A stretch of DNA of 64,000 nt from Botryosphaeria dothidea (lineage: Eukaryota; Ascomycota; Dothideomycetes; Botryosphaeriales; Botryosphaeriaceae), in the NCBI GenBank assembly GCA_011503125.2, contig WWBZ02000001.1, forward strand, positions 1,302,001-1,366,000. The letters run 5' to 3'. The position numbers were made by a program, and so were the translations under genes. Positions 33,151 to 42,606 of this stretch are shown one piece after another. Positions within the stretch are counted from its first letter, which is position 1. Each line of letters begins with the position of its first letter. Below the pieces are notes generated by a model, which was given only the letters and a program-made list of their open reading frames with translations, was not told where the DNA came from and made no database searches.

Positions 33151-35508
33151 TTACTTCCCATTCATCACACTCACGCTCCTAATCATCTCTCCAACTTCAA
33201 ATCCCAGTCTCCTCAACGCGCTCTCCTCAATGTCCTTCCCGCCCACACGCTTCACGATCAAGCACTTCGTCTGCCCATCCTCGCGCACCTCGACCGCCTT
33301 ACCGCCCGTCATCTCCATCTCCCCCTGACTGACGTCCTTGATGTAGATGGTGATATCCGGGCCGACAATGCCCCGCCACAGCGTCGCGACCCACTGCCAA
33401 TGGTCGGCAGGGCTATAGTTATCCGTGATCGGAATCCTGCTCGCCCACGCGTCCGCCGCGCACAAGTTGTACGTCGGCATGATCAACACCGGCGTCCTCT
33501 GATCCCTCGGGGGCGCCTCACCACCCTCCGTCGTCGTCGTCGTCGCCGTCGCCGTCGGCGTTCTCTCCCCCTCCGTCTCCTCCTCCGGCGCCCTCGTGAT
33601 GAACTCGATCATCTGCGTCGACCTGCCATGCCACTCCGCAATCACCTCGACGTACTCGCCCAACCCGACCGCCGCGCCGCCGCCGCCGCCGCCGCCGCCC
33701 GCCGGGCCCCTCGGCGCCTCCGCCATCCGCGCCCACGTCTCGCCCGTCTTGTTGAGGCTCTCCTCCAGCCACCTGCCCATCGCCGCCACCGCGTCCGCCT
33801 TGCCTCTCTCTCCCTCCCCGTCGACGTCGACGTCGCCCTCGTCCTCGTCATCCCCCTCGATCGCCACGATCGCCCCGCGCACGGGCGCGTTCGCCGCCCC
33901 CCGGTACGGCGGCGCGATCTTGCCGAGCACGCGGATCTTGCCCCAGAAGGGCATGCTCATGACCATGGCCTCGACGCTCCTGCTCTGGGGGTCGGCGCTG
34001 CGGCTGCCGTTGGCCGCCGTCTGCAGCGGCGGGAGCGTGAGGTTGTTGTGTGGGTGGCCGTGGTGCCGCGGGGACGGGCCGCGCAGCAGGTTGTCCGGGC
34101 GCGGGAGCGAGTGGCGGCGCGGGTCGGGCGGGAAGGGGTAGGGCGTGCCAGGAGTCCTGGCGGTGGTGGCGGAGACGGGGAGGGGGGGCTGTTGGTGGTG
34201 CTGCGGGGTGTAGGGCTGGGAGGAGTTGAAGCGGCGGCGCTTGGCGTCGGGGGAGAGGGGAGACAGGATTTGGAGATCCAGTGGGTCGTCGCGGTGGTTG
34301 TTGCTGTTGTTGTTACGGACGATGTGCAGGCCGCTGAGAGGGTTGGGGGTGGGCCGTGGGCCGGCGGTGGTGCTGCGGCGTTGGCCGTTGTTGGCGGCTG
34401 CTGCCGCTTGGGCTTGCGCGGTGTTGATGGCGAGGTTGGACATCATGGGTGGGAGGTAGCGGGACGAGGGTGTGAGTGCTGATGAAGGCGTTGGCGGCGG
34501 GAGCATAGGCGCGTTCAAAGACGGCGCTGGTGCTGCTGTGCTCGCGTGATATTGGTTGTGCGACGGGAACGGAGTCGTCGGCGTCGTGATGCTTCGGCCG
34601 CCGCACTTGTTGCACTGATGCTTGTCCGGATTGGTGTTGAGCGACGAGAGACTGCCGCGCCGTCCGCCACGGCGTGGTTGGTAGCGGTATTCCGGGTACT
34701 GCTGCTGGTGCCGGATCTTCTCCTCGTCGGCCAGCGCTTTCCACTCGTTGCGCACCGATTCGGGCTGGGCTTTCCACTGCTCGCCGATGATCTTGGATAT
34801 GTCTGGGTTGGCCAGCCCGGGATTCTGGGCCACGATCGCGGCCTGGTGGTGCTGGCGATATAGTATGAAGGCTGCAGGGTCAAAGGCGGTCAGCCACGTT
34901 ATCACAACAAAGGTGTTGATAAACGAAGGAGGCCGCCCCGCGGCGTCGTCAAAGCACCGGGAAGCACTGAGCAGAAGAAATCTATTTTTCAGAGAGCTGG
35001 GCAGGACAAAGAGGGGGCATAAAGGTAAGGGAACGAGGGAACAGGAATGAAAAGCCAACTGACCGTTTCTTGGCCGTGGGATCTTCGGATCGGGCTGGCA
35101 CAAGCAGACGTGACTTGGCGCAGAAGCTGCAGAACCGGCGGACGCACCGCTGGAGCTCATGCGAGAGTGCGTCGTGTTAGTGGGAGTGATGTCGGCGGCT
35201 TCGTCCACCACGTCCTGCGGGCCGTCCGACTGCTCGTCCCTGCCGTCAGTTTTATCAGCCAGCGACGCGGCTCTCTTTCGCGTCAGGCGAAATGGGGGTG
35301 ACTCTGGCGTCGGTGGGCCTACGTCGTCTTGTTTCGAGGCGCGGGAGGGACTGGCGGTCCGGCGGGAGGAGCGGGTAGAGACTGTCGTAGACGTCTTGCG
35401 CGAGCTGTTCGAGCTCCTCTCTGGTGGCCCCTTGGCTGCTGCTGTTGCTGCTGCTGCGGTTGCTGCTGCGGTTGCTGGGGCGTGTTCCGACATGGCAACG
35501 TCCGTCAT
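33151..35508 (-). CDS. HMG-box transcription factor (Rox1/Rfg1/MATA-HMG type)
   Basis: Two exons (35508-35064, 34871-33151) join in frame to 721 residues. The intron lies inside the HMG box, between IPRPRN and AFILYRQHH. The box continues with LANPDISKIIGEQWK, RNEWKALADEEKIRHQQQYPEYRYQPRR, which is the sequence-specific MATA_HMG class found in Rox1, Rfg1 and Ste11(pombe)-like regulators. A CNKCGGRS motif follows shortly after. The N terminus is Ala-, Ser- and Thr-rich; the middle is Pro/His/Asn-rich low complexity; the last 250 residues contain a conserved-looking acidic region (GDDEDEGDVDVDGEG) and a structured end (ITDNYSPADHWQWV). It should bind DNA in the nucleus and act as a repressor or activator of hypoxia, mating or filamentation genes; which one cannot be told. 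The first in-frame ATG is at 35508, with a second one five codons on. Confidence 0.88.
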   Translation of the reverse strand: MTDVAMSEHAPATAAATAAAATAAAKGPPERSSNSSRKTSTTVSTRSSRRTASPSRASKQDDVGPPTPESPPFRLTRKRAASLADKTDGRDEQSDGPQDVVDEAADITPTNTTHSRMSSSGASAGSAASAPSHVCLCQPDPKIPRPRNGQLAFHSCSLVPLPLCPLFVLPSSLKNRFLLLSASRCFDDAAGRPPSFINTFVVITWLTAFDPAAFILYRQHHQAAIVAQNPGLANPDISKIIGEQWKAQPESVRNEWKALADEEKIRHQQQYPEYRYQPRRGGRRGSLSSLNTNPDKHQCNKCGGRSITTPTTPFPSHNQYHASTAAPAPSLNAPMLPPPTPSSALTPSSRYLPPMMSNLAINTAQAQAAAAANNGQRRSTTAGPRPTPNPLSGLHIVRNNNSNNHRDDPLDLQILSPLSPDAKRRRFNSSQPYTPQHHQQPPLPVSATTARTPGTPYPFPPDPRRHSLPRPDNLLRGPSPRHHGHPHNNLTLPPLQTAANGSRSADPQSRSVEAMVMSMPFWGKIRVLGKIAPPYRGAANAPVRGAIVAIEGDDEDEGDVDVDGEGERGKADAVAAMGRWLEESLNKTGETWARMAEAPRGPAGGGGGGGGAAVGLGEYVEVIAEWHGRSTQMIEFITRAPEEETEGERTPTATATTTTTEGGEAPPRDQRTPVLIMPTYNLCAADAWASRIPITDNYSPADHWQWVATLWRGIVGPDITIYIKDVSQGEMEMTGGKAVEVREDGQTKCLIVKRVGGKDIEESALRRLGFEVGEMIRSVSVMNGK

Positions 35509-36130
35509 TGTTCGGTGGCCGGCGTCCACATGCACGGCCGTCTATCTCTCGCTTTTCTTGCGACTGGGGGTCGAATATCAGGACGGCGAGGCCAGCTTTG
35601 ATAGAGCGGCCGGCGCAGTGGCTCTGGCAGGACCTGGGACGTGAATGGTCAATAGGGGCGGCACTAGTCAAAGACATGGCCGGGCAGCAGGCTTTGTGTC
35701 TATTATGCCGGGGACCAATATTCTTTGTTTGAAGCGCGAGCTGGGCCAGCGCGTGCATGTAATTGTCCTAGACAGGTGCGGGAGTAGCTGCTGTTCGCGA
35801 CCGCAAATTCTTTCTCCCCCACCAGCAGAGCAAGATTCCCAGATGCGGCGGGCGCTCCCCACGCCCGAGACATTCCTCAAGGAGGGGCTCTAATCTGCAA
35901 GGACGCGGTGCCGCACAAAGAAAACTTGGATTTGAGACAATGCATACAAACGCCCGCCCGCGGAGGGAATTGTGCCCGCCTCGCTGGAATGTAAGCCGTG
36001 CACTCCCGCGTCAACGCCAGAAAATGCTGATGAAACGTGAATGGGTATCTCAGACAACCGCAATGGGATGCAAAAAAGAAAAAAACTCCTAAGAAATGCG
36101 CTGCTTCTCTCGTTCTTTCTGACGACACAT
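35509..36130. other. intergenic, no gene seen
   Basis: Upstream region of the HMG-box gene and 3' flank of the GDSL esterase gene. No feature recognised. Confidence 0.5.
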
Positions 36131-37433
36131 CTACACCCTAGTCCCCGTGGAGCCCGACCCATTCTCCGCCTCGGTCTTTTGCACGGCGTCCTCACGCTCG
36201 AGATCGTACTTGCGGAGGGCGTTGAGATTGTGCGTGTAGTTGGTGGCGACGAGGTCGGCGGCTTCGATAGCCAGCAGCTTGTGTGCCCTGCCGGACAAGT
36301 GCATGCCGTCCCTGGAACAAGGTGTCAGTAGGGCTCCAACCAGAGCCGAGAGCGGGAAAAAGGAGAAGAAAAATTGCTGACCAGAACAAGTAGTGAGACG
36401 CATCGTCGCAGGGCTCGGTGCGGTTGCTATTGGCATCGCCCATGTCAAACGGAAACTGGGCGCCGGTCTGCGGCAGCGGCACGCATGGGCTGCGCACTTC
36501 GCGGAACTTGGGGTTGCTCTTGCCCTCGCCGCGCTCGTCGGCAATACCAATCTTGTGCATCTGCTGCTCGCGGATCAGGTTCAGCAGCCACTTGTCCGTC
36601 TCCAGGAAGTGGAGGTAGCCACCCGTCCACTGCCTCGCCGCCTTGTCCAGCTCGTCGTTCCAGGTCTTGGTCAGTGAGACGGCTGTCTGCTGCCGGTCCG
36701 GGAACTCGACAGGCTGGAGGGCAAACGCGGGCAAAAAGGAGATGTCCACGACCTTGGGCAGCACGACGTGCGGGCGGGTCTGCACGTGCTCGGCAACGAC
36801 GTCAAGCTGGGCAAACAAAGCTGCAATGGTCTCGCGGATGTCATCGTCGCTCGCTTTGTGGCCGAGCGAGGCGTATTGCCAGATGTCGCTGATGCCAAAG
36901 AAGACGGTGAAAACGGTGAATTCCTTGTGGGTGGCGCGGGCGGCGATGTGGCCAGCCTGCTTCTCGAAGTTGATCCACTGCTGGACCTGTTTCTTGAGAT
37001 CGGCAAGGAACTTCTGGTTATCGGGATGCTGGTTCGTCACATTGGCCAGGATATCGGTGTCCAAGACAGCATCGGGATGTTCTTTGAAGTCCTGCGAGCC
37101 CGACGACCTGGCGAAATTGTCGATTTCGTCGCACAGCAGCTAACTGGTCAGCCTAGCTCGATGCGATGGGCGGGACAGACATACCTCTTTGCACAAGGCC
37201 TCAGTCCACAAAGGCCGGCTGATGTTGTGTTGGGGGTTCTTTGCTGGAATTTGCACGCGGTAGTCGCCCGTGTCAGACCAGGAATCGCCGAAGACAACAA
37301 TGCGCCGCTGGGAGCGCGAGAAGGCCTTCTGCACGCGGTTCTGGATCTGCAGCGAGGGCAAGACCCAGCCCATGTAGGCAAGGGTGCAGATTGCAAAGAA
37401 GACGAGGGCATGGAAGCGGGTGAGAGTCCTCAT
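36131..37433 (-). CDS. GDSL/SGNH esterase, CE16-like, signal-anchored
   Basis: Three exons (37433-37185, 37139-36382, 36311-36131) join in frame to 395 residues. The N terminus (HALVFFAICTLAYMGWVL) is a signal peptide or type II membrane anchor. The SGNH motifs are present: VVFGDSWSDTGDY holds the nucleophile Ser in block I, FFGISDIWQY is a block III-like segment (GxSD in place of GxND), and DGMHLSGRAH near the C terminus supplies the catalytic Asp and His. Arrangement and length fit fungal carbohydrate esterase family 16, which removes acetyl groups from the ends of xylo- or manno-oligosaccharides; the substrate here is not proven. The short 3' exon carries the catalytic Asp-His pair, split off by an intron with a GTCAGC donor just before DGMH. 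Confidence 0.82.
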
Positions 37434-38545
37434 GGCTGGGGCAGGGAGGAGGTCGAGGCAGAAGCGCAGCTGCCGGCGAAATGGTCTGGCGATGGGACGG
37501 GACGAGAGCAGTAGGATGAGAGGGTTTGGATGGTACCGGGCGACAAAAGAAGTAAATACAGGATGCGGCGAAAAAGCGGGCGCCGCTCGCGGCTCAGCAT
37601 GGCGTGCTCCGTTCAAAATCAGGGCCGCCGCGCGTCAGGGCTGGCATGGAGGCTGAAGAGCAGCGTGGGTGAGGCTTGCGTATGCACCACGTCCGCACTA
37701 TAAGCTTGTTCGGGGTAATCCGCGCAGGGGCACCGCCGGCCAATGGTACCTGGGTGCGAGTAAGGCCGACCTGTCAGAACCAAGCCAGCTCGCTCTTACC
37801 GCAGCATCTCGGCGTCAAAAGAGACAGCCCATCATCGCCGACGCTGGTGCAGTTGCTGTTCGAGAGAGCGCGTCATAACATGACGATGTGCCGTCTTTCC
37901 GGGCAGGCGAGCGATGGGCGTTGGCCCGTCGGGGAAGCCGCAAAGCTTAGCCACCACTCAGCGCCAGCCTCGCGCCTGCTCTGCCGCCGCAGGCTTGATC
38001 CCGCCGCGCCAACCTGCGGAGATCAAACCACCAAGAAACTCCCGCTGCCATCCGGAAGTTCGTCGCAATCGCGCCGCTGACATGTTCAGATGAAGTCTGC
38101 ATGGTTATCTATTCAACGAATCATTCTCCGGCCGGCTGCTGACTCTTACTTCGTGCAGAATGCTCGCTTTCATCACCGCGTCCTGGCCACAATTTTCGGA
38201 GATAGCGGCACGGGACTCCACTGCTCGTCACCGCCCCGCTCACAAACCCGAAACGGCTGCGGAGCACACGACACTGCCCATCATCTCGGCTCTACGCGAC
38301 CACCCCGAAGCACTGTCCCAATCAGGCCCCGCGTGGCTGGTGCTGACGTTTCCCAGAGACTACCCTCCGGCGCCTCTTGCCACAAACCGAGCAATCACAC
38401 GCTGCCTCTACCCGCGGCACAGGTAGATTAAGGGTCTGACCAGCAAGCTTAGGCATAAGCATCTATAACCTTGATGTTACTCTGGCCAGGTGTCCACTCG
38501 CGGCACCATGTCCACTCATGACGATTGATCCGCCATCACCGAGTC
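37434..38545. other. intergenic, no gene seen
   Basis: About 1.1 kb upstream of the esterase gene. Open frames on both strands are short and have no domain features. Confidence 0.5.
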
Positions 38546-39710
38546 CTAGTCTTTCACCGCATCTGCTGTCGCCTTCTTCGCCGTCTCCAATGGTGGGTAC
38601 AGCACCCGGCAGCCATGGAGCATGCCTGGGTAGAAATCCAGCTTCGTCTGCACCCGAACTTCCGTCCTTAGCACGTACTCGTACAACAATCCTTCGTCCC
38701 GAAGCGGATCCATCCCACAGACTTGAATGTACGTTCGTGGCAGGTCCTTGTGTCCAGATGGCCAATTGAACGGAGCGCACAGCGGGAAGGACCTGTCCCC
38801 TTGGTAGCATGCTGTTCGTGTCGCACTCAGCTCGGCACTCTTTTCCGTTACAGCCAAGAGACACTCATCCATCACCTCAAGCATGGCTTCCGGGTTACCC
38901 GCCACGTAGTCTTTGCTCTCCGCAAAACTCCCATACTTATCCCTGTACTTTTCTGGGACAGCGTCATGCGGCAAGCAATTGGGTATCGTAAGAAAGACGC
39001 CAGTTAAGGGCGGGCTTACTTCCTCGTCGTGCGCCAAGTGTGACACTGCCGCGGCGATGTTGGCACCCGCTGATGTTACGCCCACGAGAAATCCTTTCGA
39101 GCAGTCTGCTTCACGTTCGGAAGCAAGTGCAGCCACCTGCTTTCGTGTCAGATTGTCTCCGGAATTGTCATATGATCCTGTGCAGCTATGCGTACCCACT
39201 TGAAGGCATACCAAAAATTCTCGACTAAAATTGGAAATGGATATTCCGGTGCGAGCCGGTAATTGATACTACTACGTAGTGCACCAGTGTAAGGCAGTTG
39301 CTCTCTTCCATCTCCATAATCCCGACGACGTGGACGCCGCGGTGATATAGAACGGCTAGAGGGGTGGGACCACTGCCTGTGGCGCCTGAGGGCTTTTACA
39401 CTAGGGCTGAGATGTTTGTTCCGTCGCGTACGGGCATTTCGATCTGTTCCTTCTGCACACCTTCCAAGTAGCTTGGAAACATGGGGAGGACAGATCGTAG
39501 ACCTGTCGTCATTGCAGCCCTGGACATCAGTTACTCCGCTGATGTTTTCTTTCCCGCCTTGTGCAAAGAATTATGTATGGGCTTGGTCTGGATCAGCTCA
39601 CGCACTTAACAGGACTCACGGGCGCCTTTCAGTTCGGGATACATCTTCAAAGCTGCCTCCACGTCGAGATTCTCTATTTTGAAGCCTTTACCACAGTTCC
39701 ACCATGTCTT
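38546..39710 (-). pseudogene. decayed HSL-family alpha/beta hydrolase
   Basis: The 3' part still reads well: LVGVTSAGANIAAAVSHLAHDE (nucleophile Ser), CGMDPLRDEG (acid) and YPGMLHGCRVLYP (catalytic His), ending at 38546. A proper intron joins AFKW (about 39205) to QVAALASERE. Upstream the frame is broken in three ways. An in-frame TAA lies at 39396-39398 between SALV and KPSGATG. The oxyanion motif HGGG is degraded to HRGV near 39333-39344. A frameshift of one or two bases near 39261-39275 separates VVVSI from NYRLAPEYPFP. A further relic (FKIENLDVEAALKMYPELKGA-like) lies near 39620-39700, probably the first exon. The family comprises secreted or cytosolic esterases and lipases, often near secondary-metabolism genes. 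Loss of HGGG plus two frame lesions argues for a true pseudogene rather than sequencing error. Confidence 0.72.
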
Positions 39711-40690
39711 GATCAAGTACTAGCGGAGTCAAGAGCATGAGATGTAGGAGGATAGTAAGCATGCGTGCTTCGTAGCACACATAAGGGGTCGTCGTGTTCA
39801 GCCACAACATTCAGACTCCTTTCCTGAATAGGAAATCCGAAGACCACTGTGCGTAAGCAAGCAGACTTAGCGGATCCTCGTGACCTGCAACTTCGTGGTG
39901 CGTCAAACTCGGAGGTCTTGAAATGCTAAACATTTGACTCATTGCGCTACTGTTATTTAAGAAAACACTGTATTCCAGAGAGATCTGGACCATTGAAGCC
40001 GAAACAGTGCAATGATAACATGGTTAGTGAAAGACTTATGGGAAGACACACACTTCTATATTACATGCAGCATTCATGTATACCATTTGAAGTTTATAAT
40101 AAAGCATCTTGGATATCAACGGATTACGAGGTTGTTCCTCAAAGCACCGCTACAAATTAGTTTGCCGTGACTAGTTGGAGCAATAGTCCGAGCATCAATG
40201 CTGTGCATATCTGCGTCAGCTTTATATATCGTTCCAAATTTTTAATTTTTTTACAAAAGATTCACACTCAGATCGCATAATGGAATCTTAGACCTTTATA
40301 TGAATATTACTATCCGTCTCCAGCCCTCGTAGATTGCACTTCGGAGAGCAGGTAGAGGGTTTTCTTTCTTTTTCCCCTCCCACGGAAGAACACCAAGAAC
40401 TGACGGCATTTGATGGCTGACTTGAGTCAGGGATGATTGTTTCCAAACAGCCATGGCCTTAGGCAGCATGATTCTTCGTAGGGCGTGGAGCTGACAGGAA
40501 ACGGCGCGGAGAAGCAGCTCTCCGCATTGCGAAATCGGCGCGGGCGCCGATTATCGATAGCGGCATTTTTCAGGGCCCGGACTCATCGTCGACTCATTTT
40601 GATTTCGTCGCCGCTCTAATTTACGAAAGATATCTCTTCGAATTCCTCTGCCTCTCTTTCAGTTGCATTATCATTTTCGTTCTGTTCGTC
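39711..40690. other. AT-rich intergenic region and ARG8 promoter
   Basis: About 1 kb, AT-rich between 39900 and 40330, with no gene recognised. The right-hand 270 nt form the ARG8 promoter and contain Gcn4/CPC1-like motifs. Confidence 0.5.
40423..40429 (+). promoter_or_regulatory. Gcn4/CPC1-like site upstream of ARG8
   Basis: TGAGTCA is a perfect match to the TGASTCA core bound by Gcn4/CPC-1/CpcA, the activator of amino-acid biosynthesis under starvation. It lies 268 nt before the ARG8 start. Two further sites with six of seven bases matching lie at 40579-40586 and 40590-40597 (GGACTCAT and CGACTCAT, read on the other strand). Confidence 0.55.
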
Positions 40691-42175
40691 ATGGCATTGA
40701 GGCTCGGTTCCAAGCGCGTCTGCGCTGCTTTGCGCACTCCCAGGTCTTTCGCCATCGCACCTGTGTCTATCCAGCGCTATGCGTCATCCGCAGCTACAGC
40801 AGCTTCGAGCTTGCCCAACGGCGTGAAGGAGGCTATTGAGGTTAGATGAAGCTCTATGAGCAGCTTGCTTACCCATTGGCTTCAGCTAACCACCTACGCG
40901 CAGAAGGAGGCCTCTCTCTCAAACCCCGATCCCGCCGCCGACTCGCAGACCGCGCGTTTGGTCAACGACTCTCTGCCGTACATGGTCCCGACCTATGTTC
41001 GCCCGATGCCCATGTTCCAGAAAGGAGAAGGTTGCTATATGTACGATATGGAGAACCGCCAGTACCTCGACTTCACCGCAGGCATTGCCGTGAACGCGCT
41101 GGGCCATTGCGACCCGCAGATGGTCAAGTTGATGACCGAGCAGGCGCAGACCCTGATTCATACCTCGAACCTGTACCACAACCCCTGGACTGGCGCTCTG
41201 TCCAAGCTTCTGGTCGAGCAGACAGTCGCTGGTGGCGGCATGCACACTGCCGAGAAGACCTTCATCTGCAACTCTGGCTCGGAGGCGAACGAGGCTGCCA
41301 TCAAATTCGCCCGCAAGGTTGGCAAGGAGATTGACCCGTCCGATGAGAAGTACGAGCTCGTTTCGTTCCACAGCTCCTTCCACGGCCGTACCATGGGCTC
41401 GCTGTCCGCCACGCCGAACCCCAAGTACCAGAAGCCTTTCGCGCCCATGGTCCCTGGCTTCAGGTATGGCACCTACAACGACATTGAGGCCATCCCCTCC
41501 TTGGTCACGGAGAAGACCTGTGGTGTCATAATCGAGCCGATTCAGGGCGAGGGTGGAGTCAACGTCGCGACGAATGAGTTTCTGCTTACCCTCCGTAAGC
41601 GTTGCACTGAGGTCGGCGCTGTGCTCATCTACGATGAGATCCAGAGCGGCCTTGGCCGTACCGGTCAGATCTGGGCGCACGCTGCGTTGCCAAAGGAGGC
41701 CCACCCTGACATTCTCACCACCGCGAAGGCTCTGGGCAACGGTTTCCCCATCGGTGCTACCGTCGTTAATGACTTTGTCGTTTCGAAGATCAAGCCAGGT
41801 GACCACGGCACTACCTTCGGTGGCAACCCGCTTGCTTGCAGGTTGGCACACCATATCGTCGGCAGGCTGGCCGACCCGGAGCTGCAGAAGTCGGTTCTCA
41901 AGAAGGAGCAGATCTTCCGCCAGCACTTCGAGAAGCTCAAGCAGAGCTTCCCTGACGTGATTACTGAGATCAGGGGTAAGGGTTTGATCCTGGGTCTCCA
42001 GCTGAACCAGGACCCTACGCCTATTGTGACCGCTGCTCGTGAGAGGGGTCTGCTGATTATTACTTGCGGCACGAACACCCTCAGGTTCGTTCCTCCGTTG
42101 GTCATTAGCGAGGCGGAGATCGAGAAGGGTATGGGAATCCTGGAGTCTGCTATGAATGCTGTTTTCAAGCAGTAG
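40691..42175 (+). CDS. ARG8: acetylornithine aminotransferase, mitochondrial
   Basis: Two exons (40691-40840, 40904-42175) join in frame to 473 residues, the normal length. The first 40 residues form a mitochondrial targeting peptide rich in Arg, Ala and Ser (MALRLGSKRVCAALRTPRSF). The enzyme is a class III PLP-dependent transaminase: ICNSGSEANEAA binds the cofactor phosphate, SFHSSFHGRTMG follows, EPIQGEGGV and YDEIQSGLGRTG hold the PLP ring, and the Schiff-base Lys lies in TTAKALGNGFPIG. It converts N-acetylglutamate semialdehyde to N-acetylornithine with glutamate as amino donor, in the mitochondrial arginine pathway. Ornithine aminotransferase is the nearest alternative, but the length, the presequence and the LVEQTVAGGG region fit ARG8 better. 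Upstream Gcn4-like sites agree with amino-acid control. Confidence 0.93.
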
Positions 42176-42606
42176 AGTCTCGGTTAGAAGCAAGGCGAGC
42201 AAGTTGCGAGTCCTGCTGTGCGTTGCGCGAAGATACCAGTGATGATTTTGGAGATTTTGGAGGGAAAAGTATGGCGTCTGGCGTTTAGACAGGACAAAAA
42301 GTTTTTATCGCGTTAGTAGATCTCGAGCGCATGCGCAAGTAATCAAGCACACACCATTTCCAGCATTTGGATGAGCGCCGTGTTCCCCGGACCAGTGCGC
42401 TCGTGTGGCCATGACTTTCCGCCGGGGCAAGATCCCTGCAGGGCTCCGATAACGAGTCTTATCGCGCAACCCACCATCGCCAAAAATTCCGCCGTCGAAC
42501 AAGCGTCACCGGCAAATTCGAACTTTTGCTCGACCAGCGCAGCCTTCCACCACCCAATCTGGCGAGCATACCCTACCGATTCAAGGCAGGCGCCGGCGGG
42601 AGCAAG
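42176..42606. other. intergenic between ARG8 and TSR1
   Basis: About 430 nt holding the ARG8 3' flank and the TSR1 promoter. No motif could be assigned with confidence. Confidence 0.5.

Noticed and set aside
33115..34482. Plus-strand open frame of 455 codons opposite the HMG-box gene
   Set aside because: Arg/Val/Gly/His-rich with no motif; the minus strand carries the recognisable HMG-box protein.
40919..42202. Minus-strand open frame of 427 codons opposite ARG8
   Set aside because: It mirrors the codon bias of ARG8 and has no family features.
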